From contig JAAWBS010000030.1 of assembly GCA_022792815.1 (NCBI GenBank), positions 1 to 53,066 of the forward strand: a stretch of 53,066 nt of DNA. The letters are read 5' to 3'. Position 1 is the stretch's first letter. Every line of letters begins with the position of its first letter. The position numbers and the translations under genes are program-made. The stretch comes from Hungatella sp. (GTDB lineage Bacteria; Bacillota; Clostridia; Lachnospirales; Lachnospiraceae). The notes under the pieces are model-generated. The model was not told the origin of the DNA, made no database searches, and was given only the letters and a program-made list of their open reading frames with translations. This document shows positions 7,973 through 17,290 of this stretch, piece after piece.

Positions 7973-8620
7973 CTGCCCTTCTTGCTCCTCCGCCTCCAGT
8001 ACATACACCGGCAGATCCCAATGCCTTAAGCTGGCCATGGTGCGAATCACAAACACGGTCACGACCCCCGCGGACACTGCCCAAAACTCGGGAAGCCACC
8101 GAATCAGGAGCACATAGATGCTGCTCCCCGCCAACGCGGCGCTGGCGTAAACCCGCTTCCGAAAGATCACCGGAGTCATGTTCGCCATCACATCTCTCAT
8201 CAGGCCTCCGCCTACTCCCGTCAGCACTCCCACGAAAATCACCAGAAACAGGTTGTCCCCATACCCGCAGTCCATGGCTGTCTGAGACCCAACCACCGCA
8301 AACACCCCAAGCCCCACCGAGTCGGAAATCTCCATCACCCGGGTCAGCTGATGGAAATGACGTCTGGGAAGAGCCCCCTTTCTGACCGCCATCCACAGCC
8401 AGAACACCACCGTAGCCGTGGCTGTCGCCACATAGATGCCGTTGCGGAACATGTTGGGTGGAAACTGTCCCAGCAGCACATCCCGAATTGCGCCTCCGCC
8501 CACTGCCGTCACTGTCCCCAAAACCCACACGCCAAAAACATCCATTCTCTTCAAATTGGCCACCATACACCCGGAAAACGCAAAGGCGATGGTACCCATC
8601 AGTTCAAGTATAAAAATCAT
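7961..8620 (-). CDS. TRIC-type cation channel family membrane protein (YicG/UPF0126)
   Basis: A 219-residue integral membrane protein with two homologous halves of about three helices each. Each half holds a glycine-rich kinked segment: GGGAIRDVLLG in the first and GVGGGLMRDVMA in the second, the signature of the bacterial relatives of trimeric intracellular cation channels. These form K+/Na+ permeable pores. The start is the ATG at 8620, eight bases after AGGAG; a GTG three codons earlier is too close to that site. It has its own promoter at 8687-8715, so it is separate from the polysaccharide operon upstream. Confidence 0.88.
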   Translation of the reverse strand: MIFILELMGTIAFAFSGCMVANLKRMDVFGVWVLGTVTAVGGGAIRDVLLGQFPPNMFRNGIYVATATATVVFWLWMAVRKGALPRRHFHQLTRVMEISDSVGLGVFAVVGSQTAMDCGYGDNLFLVIFVGVLTGVGGGLMRDVMANMTPVIFRKRVYASAALAGSSIYVLLIRWLPEFWAVSAGVVTVFVIRTMASLRHWDLPVYVLEAEEQEGQGGR

Positions 8621-8686
8621 GGGATTCACTCCTGTCTTGCCAGACTCCCAGCCCGTATCATTCTTTTCATTTTGTCTGCTTTCCTA

Positions 8687-8715
8687 ATTGTAGCATCGAT
8701 AACGGATTTTATCAA
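8687..8715 (-). promoter_or_regulatory. Promoter of the TRIC-type gene
   Basis: Minus strand: -35 TTGATA (8710-8715), 17-base spacer, -10 TACAAT (8687-8692). Confidence 0.6.
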
Positions 8716-8721
8716 TCTGAA

Positions 8722-8755
8722 ACCGGCAGTTGTTTTCTCTTTTGGCTTCGCCGGT
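8722..8755 (-). terminator. Possible terminator of the polysaccharide operon
   Basis: ACCGGC/GCCGGT stem with a 22-base loop, eight bases past the stop of the last operon gene, followed by TTT on the minus strand. Weak as an intrinsic terminator. Confidence 0.35.
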
Positions 8756-8762
8756 CACTGTT

Positions 8763-9659
8763 TCATATCCCCTTCTTATGTCCGGAAGAATATACCTCCT
8801 CTATCCGCATGATTATTTCTTTATCGATCTTCTCATCAAACTTTCTGGCAAAAAGCATATCGGAATCTCTCAGCTGTTCCCAGTCAGAACTATGAAAGGT
8901 ATAGGGTCTTCCCCGATTCCAGTCGATCAATCGCTTTACTGCCTCCGGGTCGTTATCAAACTTTTTATGATAAAGCCTGGCCTCAAAATCAGAATGAAGG
9001 ACAAGGGTCTGGACAAAAACCTCGTCACAGCAAAAACTGTCTCTGAAGGTTCTGTAAATCCAGTCTTTTTTTGCCACGATAAATCTGGCCAGATCATCCG
9101 TTATACTAAACCACGCAGTGCCTTTTTGAAAGTCAATCCCACGATTTCTTTTTATTCCGACCGCCTTCTGTGCCAGGATAAACGCTCTGTTCAGCCCTCT
9201 GACCCATATATTACGGCTCCTCCCCACCTTTTCCTGAAAAAGATGATAGTATCTGACTCTGAAATCATATACAAATGTTTCCCTCTCAAAGCGAATCAAT
9301 TCTTTGTCCCCATGTTCCTCAAAAAACGATATGATATCATCCTGACTTTTAATGGGCAAGTCACTGCCGGAAAGTAAATGATAATGCTGATACCTCCCCG
9401 TCCTGACTGCCTGCTCCAGCAATAACAATTCGCAGTTTATCATACTGTAGGCTCCCCATGTCACACTGGTTCGCTCACAGTGGTAAACTCTGCCGAATCT
9501 AATCGCCTGCTCCGTCTCTTCTTGATGATAACTCTTATTTTTAATGTCCATATGAATAAAAATATCATTTCTCACATCATCCAGCATCCTCAGCAATGTT
9601 CGAAACACGAAGTCGTCTTTATGTGCGACAATTAGATATGCCTGTCTCATCTCTCCCAT
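8763..9659 (-). CDS. Core-2/I-branching-type beta-glycosyltransferase (GT14), copy 1
   Basis: A 298-residue cytoplasmic glycosyltransferase of the Branch family, whose eukaryotic members add beta-1,6-GlcNAc; bacterial members sit in capsule and exopolysaccharide loci. Hallmarks are the N-terminal AYLIVAHKDD, FIHMDIKN, the SVTWGAYSMINCELLLL segment, HLLSGSDLPIK and FDKG-like GTAWFSITDD. It is the last gene of the polysaccharide operon and clearly paralogous to the protein at 16376-17290. AGGAG lies six bases before the start. Donor and acceptor are not known. Confidence 0.88.
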   Translation of the reverse strand: MGEMRQAYLIVAHKDDFVFRTLLRMLDDVRNDIFIHMDIKNKSYHQEETEQAIRFGRVYHCERTSVTWGAYSMINCELLLLEQAVRTGRYQHYHLLSGSDLPIKSQDDIISFFEEHGDKELIRFERETFVYDFRVRYYHLFQEKVGRSRNIWVRGLNRAFILAQKAVGIKRNRGIDFQKGTAWFSITDDLARFIVAKKDWIYRTFRDSFCCDEVFVQTLVLHSDFEARLYHKKFDNDPEAVKRLIDWNRGRPYTFHSSDWEQLRDSDMLFARKFDEKIDKEIIMRIEEVYSSGHKKGI

Positions 9660-9706
9660 CTCTGTCTCCTGTCGTTCCTCTCATATAGATCACGCCGGGC
9701 CCAAAG

Positions 9707-11149
9707 TCATGTCCGGCCTTTTGCCCCCGCCATCAATTGATAAATAATCGGAATCCCCCATTTTATCGTATCTCTGTACAAGAATATCAGTGCCGTAATA
9801 CTGATCCCATATCCGATCACAGAACCAAAATTAAAAGGAATCCATGTATTGTAACATGCATAAACCACCGCAATCACGGTTAGCAGATAAAATTTTTTCA
9901 GTCCAAAGTCTACATAGAAATATCGGTTCGACAACATGGTTCTCATGGCAAAGAAAATGATATAAGCGATTCCCGTCGAGATCGCCGCCCCCTGACAGCC
10001 CAGTCTGGGAACTAAAACCGCATTTCCTATTACATTGGAGACACAGGCTGCCACGGCCACAGCGACCTGCATGTTGCTCTTTTTCATAAATACCAGACCG
10101 CTGACCGTGGTCTCTGAGATCGTATACATAATGGGATTAAATATCAGAAAGGGCAAAATATATGCAGCCTGCCTGTATTGATCGCCCAGCAAAATGACAA
10201 AGACGTCTTTACATAGAATCAGAGAAAACCCAATAAAAAACATGACAACCGTGATTGCCTGATTGCCTTTTTGATAAAACGTCTTGTCCTCTTTCTCTTT
10301 TGTATAATGCTCTACTGCCATGGGCGCCCACAGAGTATGAAAGCTGGTTTGAATAATCGAAAAAACATGGACCAGAGTCATGGTGGACGAATAGATTCCC
10401 ACATCCGCATACGTGCCAAAAAGATTTAAAGCGATCTTATCGGCTGCCTGGAACAGCGTCGTAACCCCCATAGACAGCACATAGGGGTAGGCATAGCGCA
10501 GCAGAGACCCATAGGTTTTGGTACAATCCCCGGTCTGAATCAGGTCAAACCTCCACAGCCTCTTTTCTGATATGACACTGATGGCCATCGCTGCCCCCGC
10601 TGACAAGACCGTGGCAAAGATCAGAGCAGTCACATGTTCCAAAAGGCCGCTGAGCATCAGCGGCAGCGCGATTCCGACATATATGATTTTCTGAATAATC
10701 CCTAACATAGAATACAGTTTGGTTTTATACTGAAGCCGCACCATTAACAGGGAATATCGATAGATAATCTGTATCAAAAGATACACGCCCAGCAGAATCA
10801 ACGCCGTTTTCCCCAGCTCAAACTGCCATATTCCCAGACGAAAGAGAATCAGTCCGACCCCACACGCTGCCATCGTCCACAGAACCGGAATGCTCACACA
10901 TCGATAAAGCAGCCCTCTGCGATATCCGTCGCTGTCCTGCTCATAAAAGTATCGGATCAATGACTGGTCCAACCCTAAATAGAAAACCATCACTCCCACA
11001 TTGGCATATAACGTAAAGATTGAAAATTGTCCATATTCTGTCGGTGAGACGATTCTTGTGATAATCGGAGTCGTGAGAAAGCCGATTGCCATGCTGGCCA
11101 ATGTTCCGATTCCGATGATAGAAAAATGTTTCAAAAAATCATGCCTCAT
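9707..11149 (-). CDS. Wzx-type polysaccharide flippase (MOP superfamily)
   Basis: A 480-residue membrane protein with 12-14 predicted helices, of the length usual for lipid-linked oligosaccharide flippases. It begins FLKHFSIIGIGTLASMAIGF and continues with LTTPIITRIVSPTEYGQFSI, the typical start of Wzx/RfbX-like proteins. It moves undecaprenyl-linked repeat units across the membrane for polymerisation by the neighbouring Wzy. Its start overlaps the Wzy stop by 11 bases, with GGAGG eight bases ahead, so the two are translationally linked. Confidence 0.9.
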   Translation of the reverse strand: MRHDFLKHFSIIGIGTLASMAIGFLTTPIITRIVSPTEYGQFSIFTLYANVGVMVFYLGLDQSLIRYFYEQDSDGYRRGLLYRCVSIPVLWTMAACGVGLILFRLGIWQFELGKTALILLGVYLLIQIIYRYSLLMVRLQYKTKLYSMLGIIQKIIYVGIALPLMLSGLLEHVTALIFATVLSAGAAMAISVISEKRLWRFDLIQTGDCTKTYGSLLRYAYPYVLSMGVTTLFQAADKIALNLFGTYADVGIYSSTMTLVHVFSIIQTSFHTLWAPMAVEHYTKEKEDKTFYQKGNQAITVVMFFIGFSLILCKDVFVILLGDQYRQAAYILPFLIFNPIMYTISETTVSGLVFMKKSNMQVAVAVAACVSNVIGNAVLVPRLGCQGAAISTGIAYIIFFAMRTMLSNRYFYVDFGLKKFYLLTVIAVVYACYNTWIPFNFGSVIGYGISITALIFLYRDTIKWGIPIIYQLMAGAKGRT

Positions 11150-12344
11150 AATCGTTTCCTCCGCCGATTCTCCCCATATTCAAGATCATACAGCCAAACA
11201 GACAGAACAGATACATGGGATCAATGTAGGTCCCGATCCCGTTGTACATATTGACATGCAGCGATACTGCCGCAAATAGAATAAAACGCAGCAAGCGGTT
11301 CGAACCGTCTTTCAAAATCTTATATCCTGGCCAAAAGAATATGGTAAACATCATAATCGCCGAAAACAGAATTCCAAATTCCAGCGCAAACAAGCGATAT
11401 GGGTACTCAAATGCAGCCCTGGCCCACTCTTCCAGATAACTGTATTTATATTTTTTATCTGATCCCTGTCCCCAGAAAAACTGAAAAAACCGAATCCCCG
11501 AACCGCTGATCCTTTCCCACACTTCATTTCTTCCTGTACTGAGAGATCCCTTAAATCGTTCTATCACCGAATCAAACAGATGATTCACATATCCCGCCGT
11601 CAAAACGCCCCCGCAAAAGAGGAAATACCTTATATCCCTGCAATACAGTACAGCCAGAAGTCCCAAATAAATCGCAATAGCCGATTTGGACGCGGTCATT
11701 GCAACTCCTGTCAGCGTGACCAGTATGATCCACTTATCGTTTTTATGTTTTTTTAAGAACATCTCATTATATGCATAGTTCAGCCCAAACGTTATCAAAA
11801 AGATCTCCGCATTATACAAAGGATGCCCTACATAAGAATACAGCCGATTGGAATCAGCGGCCATCTCATAATAGTTGTCATCATGAGCCAGAAGATAATA
11901 GGCTGTGATCAATTTTTTCCCGATCAGAAAATCAATCAGTCCCATCATCGTTATAAACACAGAAACCCCAATAAAAATCTTTACCACAAGCCCAATGGTT
12001 CTCTTAGGATGAGCCAGTCTGTAAAAAAGCAGGGGCAATGGCATCATAAGGCCGGAAAACACCCGTACAAATCCCTTTGCCGTCCTCCCTGCATGCATCT
12101 CGGAACACATGAGGAGAACAGTCATGACAGCCATCAGCAGATAGGGCAGAAAATCCTCTCTTTTCATCCTCCCTCTCGCCAGCATTCCATATAAAACAGA
12201 GAGGCATCCCAAAAAGCCGAACAGATTAACCTGATAAAAAGACGGCAGAACCATTCTCCTCACAAAAGCCGGAACTAAAAAAAGCCCAATCAACACAAGT
12301 ACGATATTTAAGTCCGCCTTTTCCTTCCTACCCCTCTCTGTCAT
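11139..12344 (-). CDS. Wzy-type polysaccharide polymerase (O-antigen ligase-like)
   Basis: A 401-residue hydrophobic protein with about ten membrane helices and one large polar loop in the middle third, the layout of Wzy/WaaL-type proteins. The loop holds SKSAIAIYLGLLAVL and GSLSTGRNEVWERI, close to the STGR...W motif of this family. It would join repeat units on the outer face of the membrane. The start is the ATG at 12344, six bases after GAGGT; a GTG two codons earlier is possible. It overlaps the upstream glycosyltransferase stop by 17 bases and the flippase start by 11. Confidence 0.82.
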   Translation of the reverse strand: MTERGRKEKADLNIVLVLIGLFLVPAFVRRMVLPSFYQVNLFGFLGCLSVLYGMLARGRMKREDFLPYLLMAVMTVLLMCSEMHAGRTAKGFVRVFSGLMMPLPLLFYRLAHPKRTIGLVVKIFIGVSVFITMMGLIDFLIGKKLITAYYLLAHDDNYYEMAADSNRLYSYVGHPLYNAEIFLITFGLNYAYNEMFLKKHKNDKWIILVTLTGVAMTASKSAIAIYLGLLAVLYCRDIRYFLFCGGVLTAGYVNHLFDSVIERFKGSLSTGRNEVWERISGSGIRFFQFFWGQGSDKKYKYSYLEEWARAAFEYPYRLFALEFGILFSAIMMFTIFFWPGYKILKDGSNRLLRFILFAAVSLHVNMYNGIGTYIDPMYLFCLFGCMILNMGRIGGGNDYEA

Positions 12345-14706
12345 CTTCACACCTCATCAAACGGTCAAATAGGGTTTTCCACTGTCCCAGTATTGATTTA
12401 CATGAAAAGTCCTCGGCTCTCCTGGCCGCGTTTTCTCCCATCTTTTTCCTCAGTTCTGTTTTTTCCCACAGCGTTATGATTTTTTCTGCAAAAGACGACA
12501 CATCATAGTTGTCGACCAAAAAGCCGTTTACGCCATCCTGGATGATCTCCGACGGCCCTTCTGTCTTAAAGGAGATTACCGGAAGACCGCACTCCATAGC
12601 TTCTGTCACAACCAGTCCAAAGCCTTCCTGCCTCGACGAAAGCACTGCAGCCGATGCGCTGGTGTAGTACTGCATAACGTCCCTGGTGTTTCCCACCATC
12701 TTGACATTTCCCTTCAGTCCCGCCTGTTCGATCTCCCTCTCAAACCTCTCTCTCCCGTCTCCGTCTCCGACTACAGTCAACAGAATATCCGGAATTTTCG
12801 CTCTCACAGCAGCCAGTATCTGCACTAACAAATCAAGGCCCTTCAGATCATACTTCAACCTGCCCACAAAGATTAGTTTGTTTCCGTCCAGCCCGCTTTT
12901 GTCCGCACAGAAACAAGTCAGAGGATTATAGATTCTGACGGCAGGAGCCTTCATTTCCTCTTGGTATCGTGTCCTCTCCCCGTCAGTCAGCACGACCATG
13001 GTATCCAGCCTGGAAAGTAATTTTTTGTACAGCTCCTCCTGATTCCACTGGAAATAATTTTTTCTTCTAAAATACGTGTCATAAGAATTGTGAAGCCAAG
13101 CGATCTTCCTGCTTTTGTCCTCCACCAAAGCCAGCATTCCCCCGGGTCTTGTCCCAACGCCAATGAGGATATCAAACTTATTTTCATGAAAAAACCGGTT
13201 ATATGCCGCAACTTCGGCCGGAGGGAAATAGGCAAACTGCAGTGTCTTCAGATTGTTAATCCTCCAGATCTTTTTATTTATATACCGTATTCCCTTGTAT
13301 GGCAGATCCCGGTTCCCCCTGCAGATCTCTCTGCTCCACAACACCCTGACTTTAGAACTTAACTCATAGGCAGGTTTCTGCGCGCTCTCCCAGGAGTCTG
13401 TAAACAGAACAGCCACCTCCATGTCTGCCGACTCTGCCATCTCATTGGCCAAAACCGTATTGACTCTCTGTCTCCCGCCGATCTCGGCGATGTTATTCGT
13501 GACAAAACAAACCTTTCTCTTTTTTCTCAGCTCTACCTCATAACCTGGCTCCATACACAGATATCTCACCAGCTCATATAGCCTGGCCCCCATGGTCTCT
13601 CCATCCGTACCGTTTCGTGAAAAGGCCCTTCCGTCAAAGGTCTGTTCCAGCTGAAAAGAGAGCAGCTCCTCCTCCAACTCCTGATCGACCGAACCGGAGA
13701 ATACTCTGCTTACAAACGGATACTCAAATGCCGGTGAATTGTAGGAGAACGCAAATTTGTTAAAGGATTTCCCCCCACAGGAATTTCTCAATTCCATCAA
13801 AGCATCTGTGTTAAGACCGTACTCCACAGCCCTTCTGAAGTTTTCTGACCGGAAAATCCCATGCCACCCGTATTGCTGTTTCAGCAGTGCGAAACCATAC
13901 AGATCAAATATATGGTAGCCTTTCTCCAAGCCTTCTGTAAAAGAAAATCGTTCTGCCTTGTCATGCAGCTTTTTCCTTATGACACCGGATAGATCCTGTC
14001 GGATACTCCGCCGTTTTCTCTTTTCGTTTAAATCCCGGATATACTTTTTTTCCTCTGCCGTCATCTGACAGTCCACGACATGGACGATCAGCCCATCCTC
14101 ATGGACCCTAAAATATCGGGACAGGGCAGCATCTAAAAAAAGCCGAATCTGTCTGTCAATATCCGCCGAAGGCTCCAGATTATGTTCTCTCTCATATTCC
14201 AGTATCATCGCTCCGGCTGCCGCAAACCACAGTTGATGATTAAAGGTAAGATCAAAATCCTTTGTTCCGTCCCAGTCTCTTATCTCCCACAGATGCCTGA
14301 CCGGATGAAAGGCCTGGGCCCTGAATATGTCAGCTGCCCTTTCATAATAAATTTCGCCATTAAAAAAACAGGCTGCTGAAATTAATCCTTCCATCACCCA
14401 TGCCTGCCCGATCAAACCATTGGTATGGTCAAATCTTACATCTGTCCTGCATCGCACGCTCCCGCCTGTTCCATAATGTTCCTCATCCAGCAAATAGCCT
14501 GCCAGTCTATGAACAGCTTCATAATATGTCTGATCTCTTGTGATCTCATATAAGTATTTATAAGTGATAAGCCAATGGGCAGAGTTGCGCACAGGCGTGT
14601 CCCTGTTATGGTAAGGTCCATTGCAGCCCGGTCTGGCATGACCGTTGGCTAAAATATAATCCAGGTTATCGTCCGCCACTGTCTTTATGAATTCCAAACA
14701 TTCCAT
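12328..14706 (-). CDS. Fusion of an alpha/alpha-barrel-like domain with a GT4 glycosyltransferase
   Basis: A 792-residue two-part protein. The first ~390 residues are helix-rich with regular aromatic motifs (RNSAHWLITYKYLYEITRD, HTNGLIGQAWVMEGL, DLTFNHQLWFAAAGAMIL), resembling (alpha/alpha)-barrel enzymes such as heparinase-like lyases or glucuronyl-processing enzymes; no family is firmly recognised. From KRKVCFVTNNIAEIGG onward it is a GT4 glycosyltransferase with LIFVGRLKYDLKGLDLL, VVGDGDGRERFE and the donor-binding SRQEGFGLVVTEAMECGLP. The start at 14706 follows GGAGG by five bases and clears the GT2 stop; longer starts at 14754-14838 would overlap it without a ribosome site. It may build and also trim or modify the repeat unit. 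Confidence 0.8.
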   Translation of the reverse strand: MECLEFIKTVADDNLDYILANGHARPGCNGPYHNRDTPVRNSAHWLITYKYLYEITRDQTYYEAVHRLAGYLLDEEHYGTGGSVRCRTDVRFDHTNGLIGQAWVMEGLISAACFFNGEIYYERAADIFRAQAFHPVRHLWEIRDWDGTKDFDLTFNHQLWFAAAGAMILEYEREHNLEPSADIDRQIRLFLDAALSRYFRVHEDGLIVHVVDCQMTAEEKKYIRDLNEKRKRRSIRQDLSGVIRKKLHDKAERFSFTEGLEKGYHIFDLYGFALLKQQYGWHGIFRSENFRRAVEYGLNTDALMELRNSCGGKSFNKFAFSYNSPAFEYPFVSRVFSGSVDQELEEELLSFQLEQTFDGRAFSRNGTDGETMGARLYELVRYLCMEPGYEVELRKKRKVCFVTNNIAEIGGRQRVNTVLANEMAESADMEVAVLFTDSWESAQKPAYELSSKVRVLWSREICRGNRDLPYKGIRYINKKIWRINNLKTLQFAYFPPAEVAAYNRFFHENKFDILIGVGTRPGGMLALVEDKSRKIAWLHNSYDTYFRRKNYFQWNQEELYKKLLSRLDTMVVLTDGERTRYQEEMKAPAVRIYNPLTCFCADKSGLDGNKLIFVGRLKYDLKGLDLLVQILAAVRAKIPDILLTVVGDGDGRERFEREIEQAGLKGNVKMVGNTRDVMQYYTSASAAVLSSRQEGFGLVVTEAMECGLPVISFKTEGPSEIIQDGVNGFLVDNYDVSSFAEKIITLWEKTELRKKMGENAARRAEDFSCKSILGQWKTLFDRLMRCEDDREG

Positions 14707-14726
14707 CTCGTCCTCCAGATCATTTC

Positions 14727-15644
14727 CTATACTTTTGATGGCCTGATCCATCTTCTGCCAACCATTCTGCACAGGTCTTTCAAGTTTCTCCTTATCTCCC
14801 ATGGCGAGTTGCGGACACCCAGCACATAGTAATGCCATGCCTTTTTCCTGTCTCCGGCCAAACTGTAAAAATAAGTTCCCATCAGGTAGAACGAGGAACC
14901 GCTCTTCCTATCCTCTTGTATCTCTTTTTGAAACTCTCTATGGATCTTTTCAAAGGCTTTCACTCTGTTTTCCGGGTGTGCGGAGATCCGTTCCCCATCA
15001 TAAAAATAATAGACAGCCACCGGTTCCCTGACATAGGCAGCCTCATATCGTTTCAATAAACGCAGATATAACTCCCAATCCTGTAATGCAGGCATGTCCT
15101 CATGAAACCCGCCGACTTCTCTCAGCATCTCTGTTCGAAATAGGGGAAATGAGCAGGAGCCGATGCAATTCTTTGCGAGGATCTCTCCGAAGATGTCTCC
15201 TGTCGGCTGCGGTTCTTTAAACAGCAGTTCCCTCACATTCCGCTCCACATATTGGATCCATGCATTGCCATACACAATAGCCGCCTTCGGATGACGCTCC
15301 GCCTGCTCCACCTGCAGCCAAACCTTATGGGGAAGCCATTCATCGTCATCATCCAGACACAAAAAATATTTCCCCTCTGCCTTGGAAAGCGCCAGGTTTC
15401 TGGCCTTGCAGGCCCCTCCGTTTTTCTCGACAACCAGATAATAAATCTTTCGTTTCGCGTCGTATTCTTTTGTCAGCCGTTCCAGCTCCATAACCAGCGT
15501 CTTATCATCCGGGAAATCATTGACCACAAAAATCTCCATGTTTTCATAGCTCTGGGAGACGACACTCTCCAAAGACCTGCGGACCGTCTCTGCGGGACGT
15601 CGATAGGTCGTAATTACGGCACTGACTAATGGTCTCTCGTTCAT
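14727..15644 (-). CDS. GT2-family glycosyltransferase
   Basis: A 305-residue GT-A fold glycosyltransferase that adds a sugar to a lipid-linked repeat unit in the cytoplasm. It has the start VSAVITTYRRPAETVRRSLE, the nucleotide-binding FVVNDFPDD, and the metal-binding acidic motif YFLCLDDDDEWLPHK, followed by LQDWELYLRLL in the acceptor region. No membrane helix is apparent. AGGAG lies 10 bases before the start. It sits between DUF1919 and the barrel-GT4 fusion with short gaps, in one operon. Confidence 0.9.
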   Translation of the reverse strand: MNERPLVSAVITTYRRPAETVRRSLESVVSQSYENMEIFVVNDFPDDKTLVMELERLTKEYDAKRKIYYLVVEKNGGACKARNLALSKAEGKYFLCLDDDDEWLPHKVWLQVEQAERHPKAAIVYGNAWIQYVERNVRELLFKEPQPTGDIFGEILAKNCIGSCSFPLFRTEMLREVGGFHEDMPALQDWELYLRLLKRYEAAYVREPVAVYYFYDGERISAHPENRVKAFEKIHREFQKEIQEDRKSGSSFYLMGTYFYSLAGDRKKAWHYYVLGVRNSPWEIRRNLKDLCRMVGRRWIRPSKV

Positions 15645-15682
15645 CTCTTATATTCTCCTGACTTCAACTGGTCTTTCTCTTG

Positions 15683-16354
15683 TTACAGACGGTTAATCAC
15701 CTTCGTCATATCGATGTATTTACTTTTCCCAAAGGGTTCATAAGAAGCCATGACAACATCATGTTTTGGAAATTGGCGAATGCGGATATAACCTTCATCA
15801 GAACATAGATTCCAATCTTTGCAGGTAAAAAACAGTTTATTTCTGAAAGGCAGATGAAAGAAATCTCTCACTTCTCGTTCTGTACATCCGTTTTGATCAT
15901 TAAATTTAACTAACAGTTTATCCCAATTGATACGTTTTGCTCTTCGTTCCCACTTTTCTTTTGCCTCATTCTCGCTGTGATAATGCAGGAAGAAGACCTC
16001 CACATGTTCTTGTCCTGCGGTAAGTCTCCCTACCGGATAGGACCCAAACCGGATATCGCCCCCAATGGTTTTCTCATCTCTCCATCTGGATTCCCCAGGC
16101 TTAATAAACTGCAGTTCTGACGACACATATTCATGTAATCCAGACAAAAATCTGATATAATCCTCTGCCATAAAAAACAAGCCGACTGTCGGGGTTTGTT
16201 TCTGCAAATGATAACTCTCATAGATCATTCCCGCCCAACAGTTGTTGGACAGAATCGTAAAATCTGTGTGTACCAGTTCTTTTCTTCTTCGATCTGCAAG
16301 CATCTCTCTCTTCATCTGATTTATCTTTAACCGCAAGCCCTCGTAGGTTGGCAT
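15683..16354 (-). CDS. DUF1919-family exopolysaccharide locus protein
   Basis: A 223-residue protein carrying the DUF1919 hallmarks FTILSNNCWAGMIYES, PTVGLFFMAEDYIRFL and, further on, the KWERRAKRINWDKLLVKFND segment. Members are found repeatedly in exopolysaccharide and teichoic-like gene clusters and are often proposed to be sugar-modifying transferases, but the reaction is not established. It has no signal peptide or membrane helix. GGAG is seven bases before the ATG. It lies 21 bases after the upstream branching-type transferase. Confidence 0.85.
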   Translation of the reverse strand: MPTYEGLRLKINQMKREMLADRRRKELVHTDFTILSNNCWAGMIYESYHLQKQTPTVGLFFMAEDYIRFLSGLHEYVSSELQFIKPGESRWRDEKTIGGDIRFGSYPVGRLTAGQEHVEVFFLHYHSENEAKEKWERRAKRINWDKLLVKFNDQNGCTEREVRDFFHLPFRNKLFFTCKDWNLCSDEGYIRIRQFPKHDVVMASYEPFGKSKYIDMTKVINRL

Positions 16355-16375
16355 GACATCACTCCGTTTCTTTCT

Positions 16376-17290
16376 CTATCCGTCTGTCTTTCCGGCCAAT
16401 AGCTTCTCACACAGTTTCCCGATAATCTCCCGGTCCACACTCTCAGAAAATTTTCTTGCAAACAGAGCCTCGCTTTTTTCAAGCAGCTCTTCGTCTTCCC
16501 TGCGAAATGTATAGGGATTTCCTTTTTTTCCCCGCTCCCAGTCTATCAAGCGCATATTGCTTGTCCTGCCGTCGGGCAGAGTATAGACCGAATCGCGAAA
16601 CCCGCAGTTATATGCCACGGTCTGAATAAACAGTTCATCCCCGCAGTTGGTATAAGAGAATATCTTCTTGATTTTACTCCGGTGCTTAAGCAGGGATTCC
16701 ACCAGTTCGTCGGTTATGCTGACCCAGTTGGAACCGTATTTTATGGTCCAGTCCAGATCTTTTACCCGATCCATACGAATCACGATTTGGATTCCCAGAA
16801 GGATTCGTTCGAGAAATGTAAAGACGCCATTGAGCCACCTCTGCCTAAAAGCTCTCCTGTAATTTTGAAGAAAATGATACAGCCTGGTTCTGCGCCGAAT
16901 TTCCGGATCCTCTTTCAGCTTACTTTCGTCAAACTCAATCAACTGCCTGCCCCTGTTCCTCTCAAAAAAGTCATGGATTTCCCGGTTGCTTTTTAGCGGA
17001 AGGTCTCCTCCGGAAATCAGGTGATAATAGTCGTATCCCGTTCTATGGGCTTTTTCAAATAAAAACAGTTCCGTTTCCACCTGAGAATATCCACCCCAGT
17101 AAACCTTGTACTCCTGATACAAATAGACTCTGGACTTTTCCCCAATTCCTTCAAAATCAGACAGCGCAGCATCCCTGCTCTTTTTATCGATATGAATATA
17201 CATGTCATGATCTTCATCGTCCAACAGCTTGATGAGCTGTTTTAACTGTTCCCAATTATTATGGGCTATGATCAAAAACCCATGTCTCAT
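16376..17290 (-). CDS. Core-2/I-branching-type beta-glycosyltransferase (GT14), copy 2
   Basis: A 304-residue member of the Branch family, with GFLIIAHNNWEQLKQLI, MYIHIDKKS, VYWGGYSQVETELFLFE, HLISGGDLPLKSN, YGSNWVSITDELV and CGDELFIQT. It is a paralogue of the last operon gene (8763-9659), sharing the whole domain order. Having two such enzymes suggests two branch or side-chain sugars, or different linkages, in the repeat unit. Its ATG overlaps the stop of the upstream GT4 gene by four bases. Confidence 0.88.
   Translation of the reverse strand: MRHGFLIIAHNNWEQLKQLIKLLDDEDHDMYIHIDKKSRDAALSDFEGIGEKSRVYLYQEYKVYWGGYSQVETELFLFEKAHRTGYDYYHLISGGDLPLKSNREIHDFFERNRGRQLIEFDESKLKEDPEIRRRTRLYHFLQNYRRAFRQRWLNGVFTFLERILLGIQIVIRMDRVKDLDWTIKYGSNWVSITDELVESLLKHRSKIKKIFSYTNCGDELFIQTVAYNCGFRDSVYTLPDGRTSNMRLIDWERGKKGNPYTFRREDEELLEKSEALFARKFSESVDREIIGKLCEKLLAGKTDG

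Noticed and set aside
7938..8570. 210-codon minus-strand frame overlapping the TRIC-type gene
   Set aside because: Wrong frame; the other frame gives six membrane helices and the two glycine-rich repeats.
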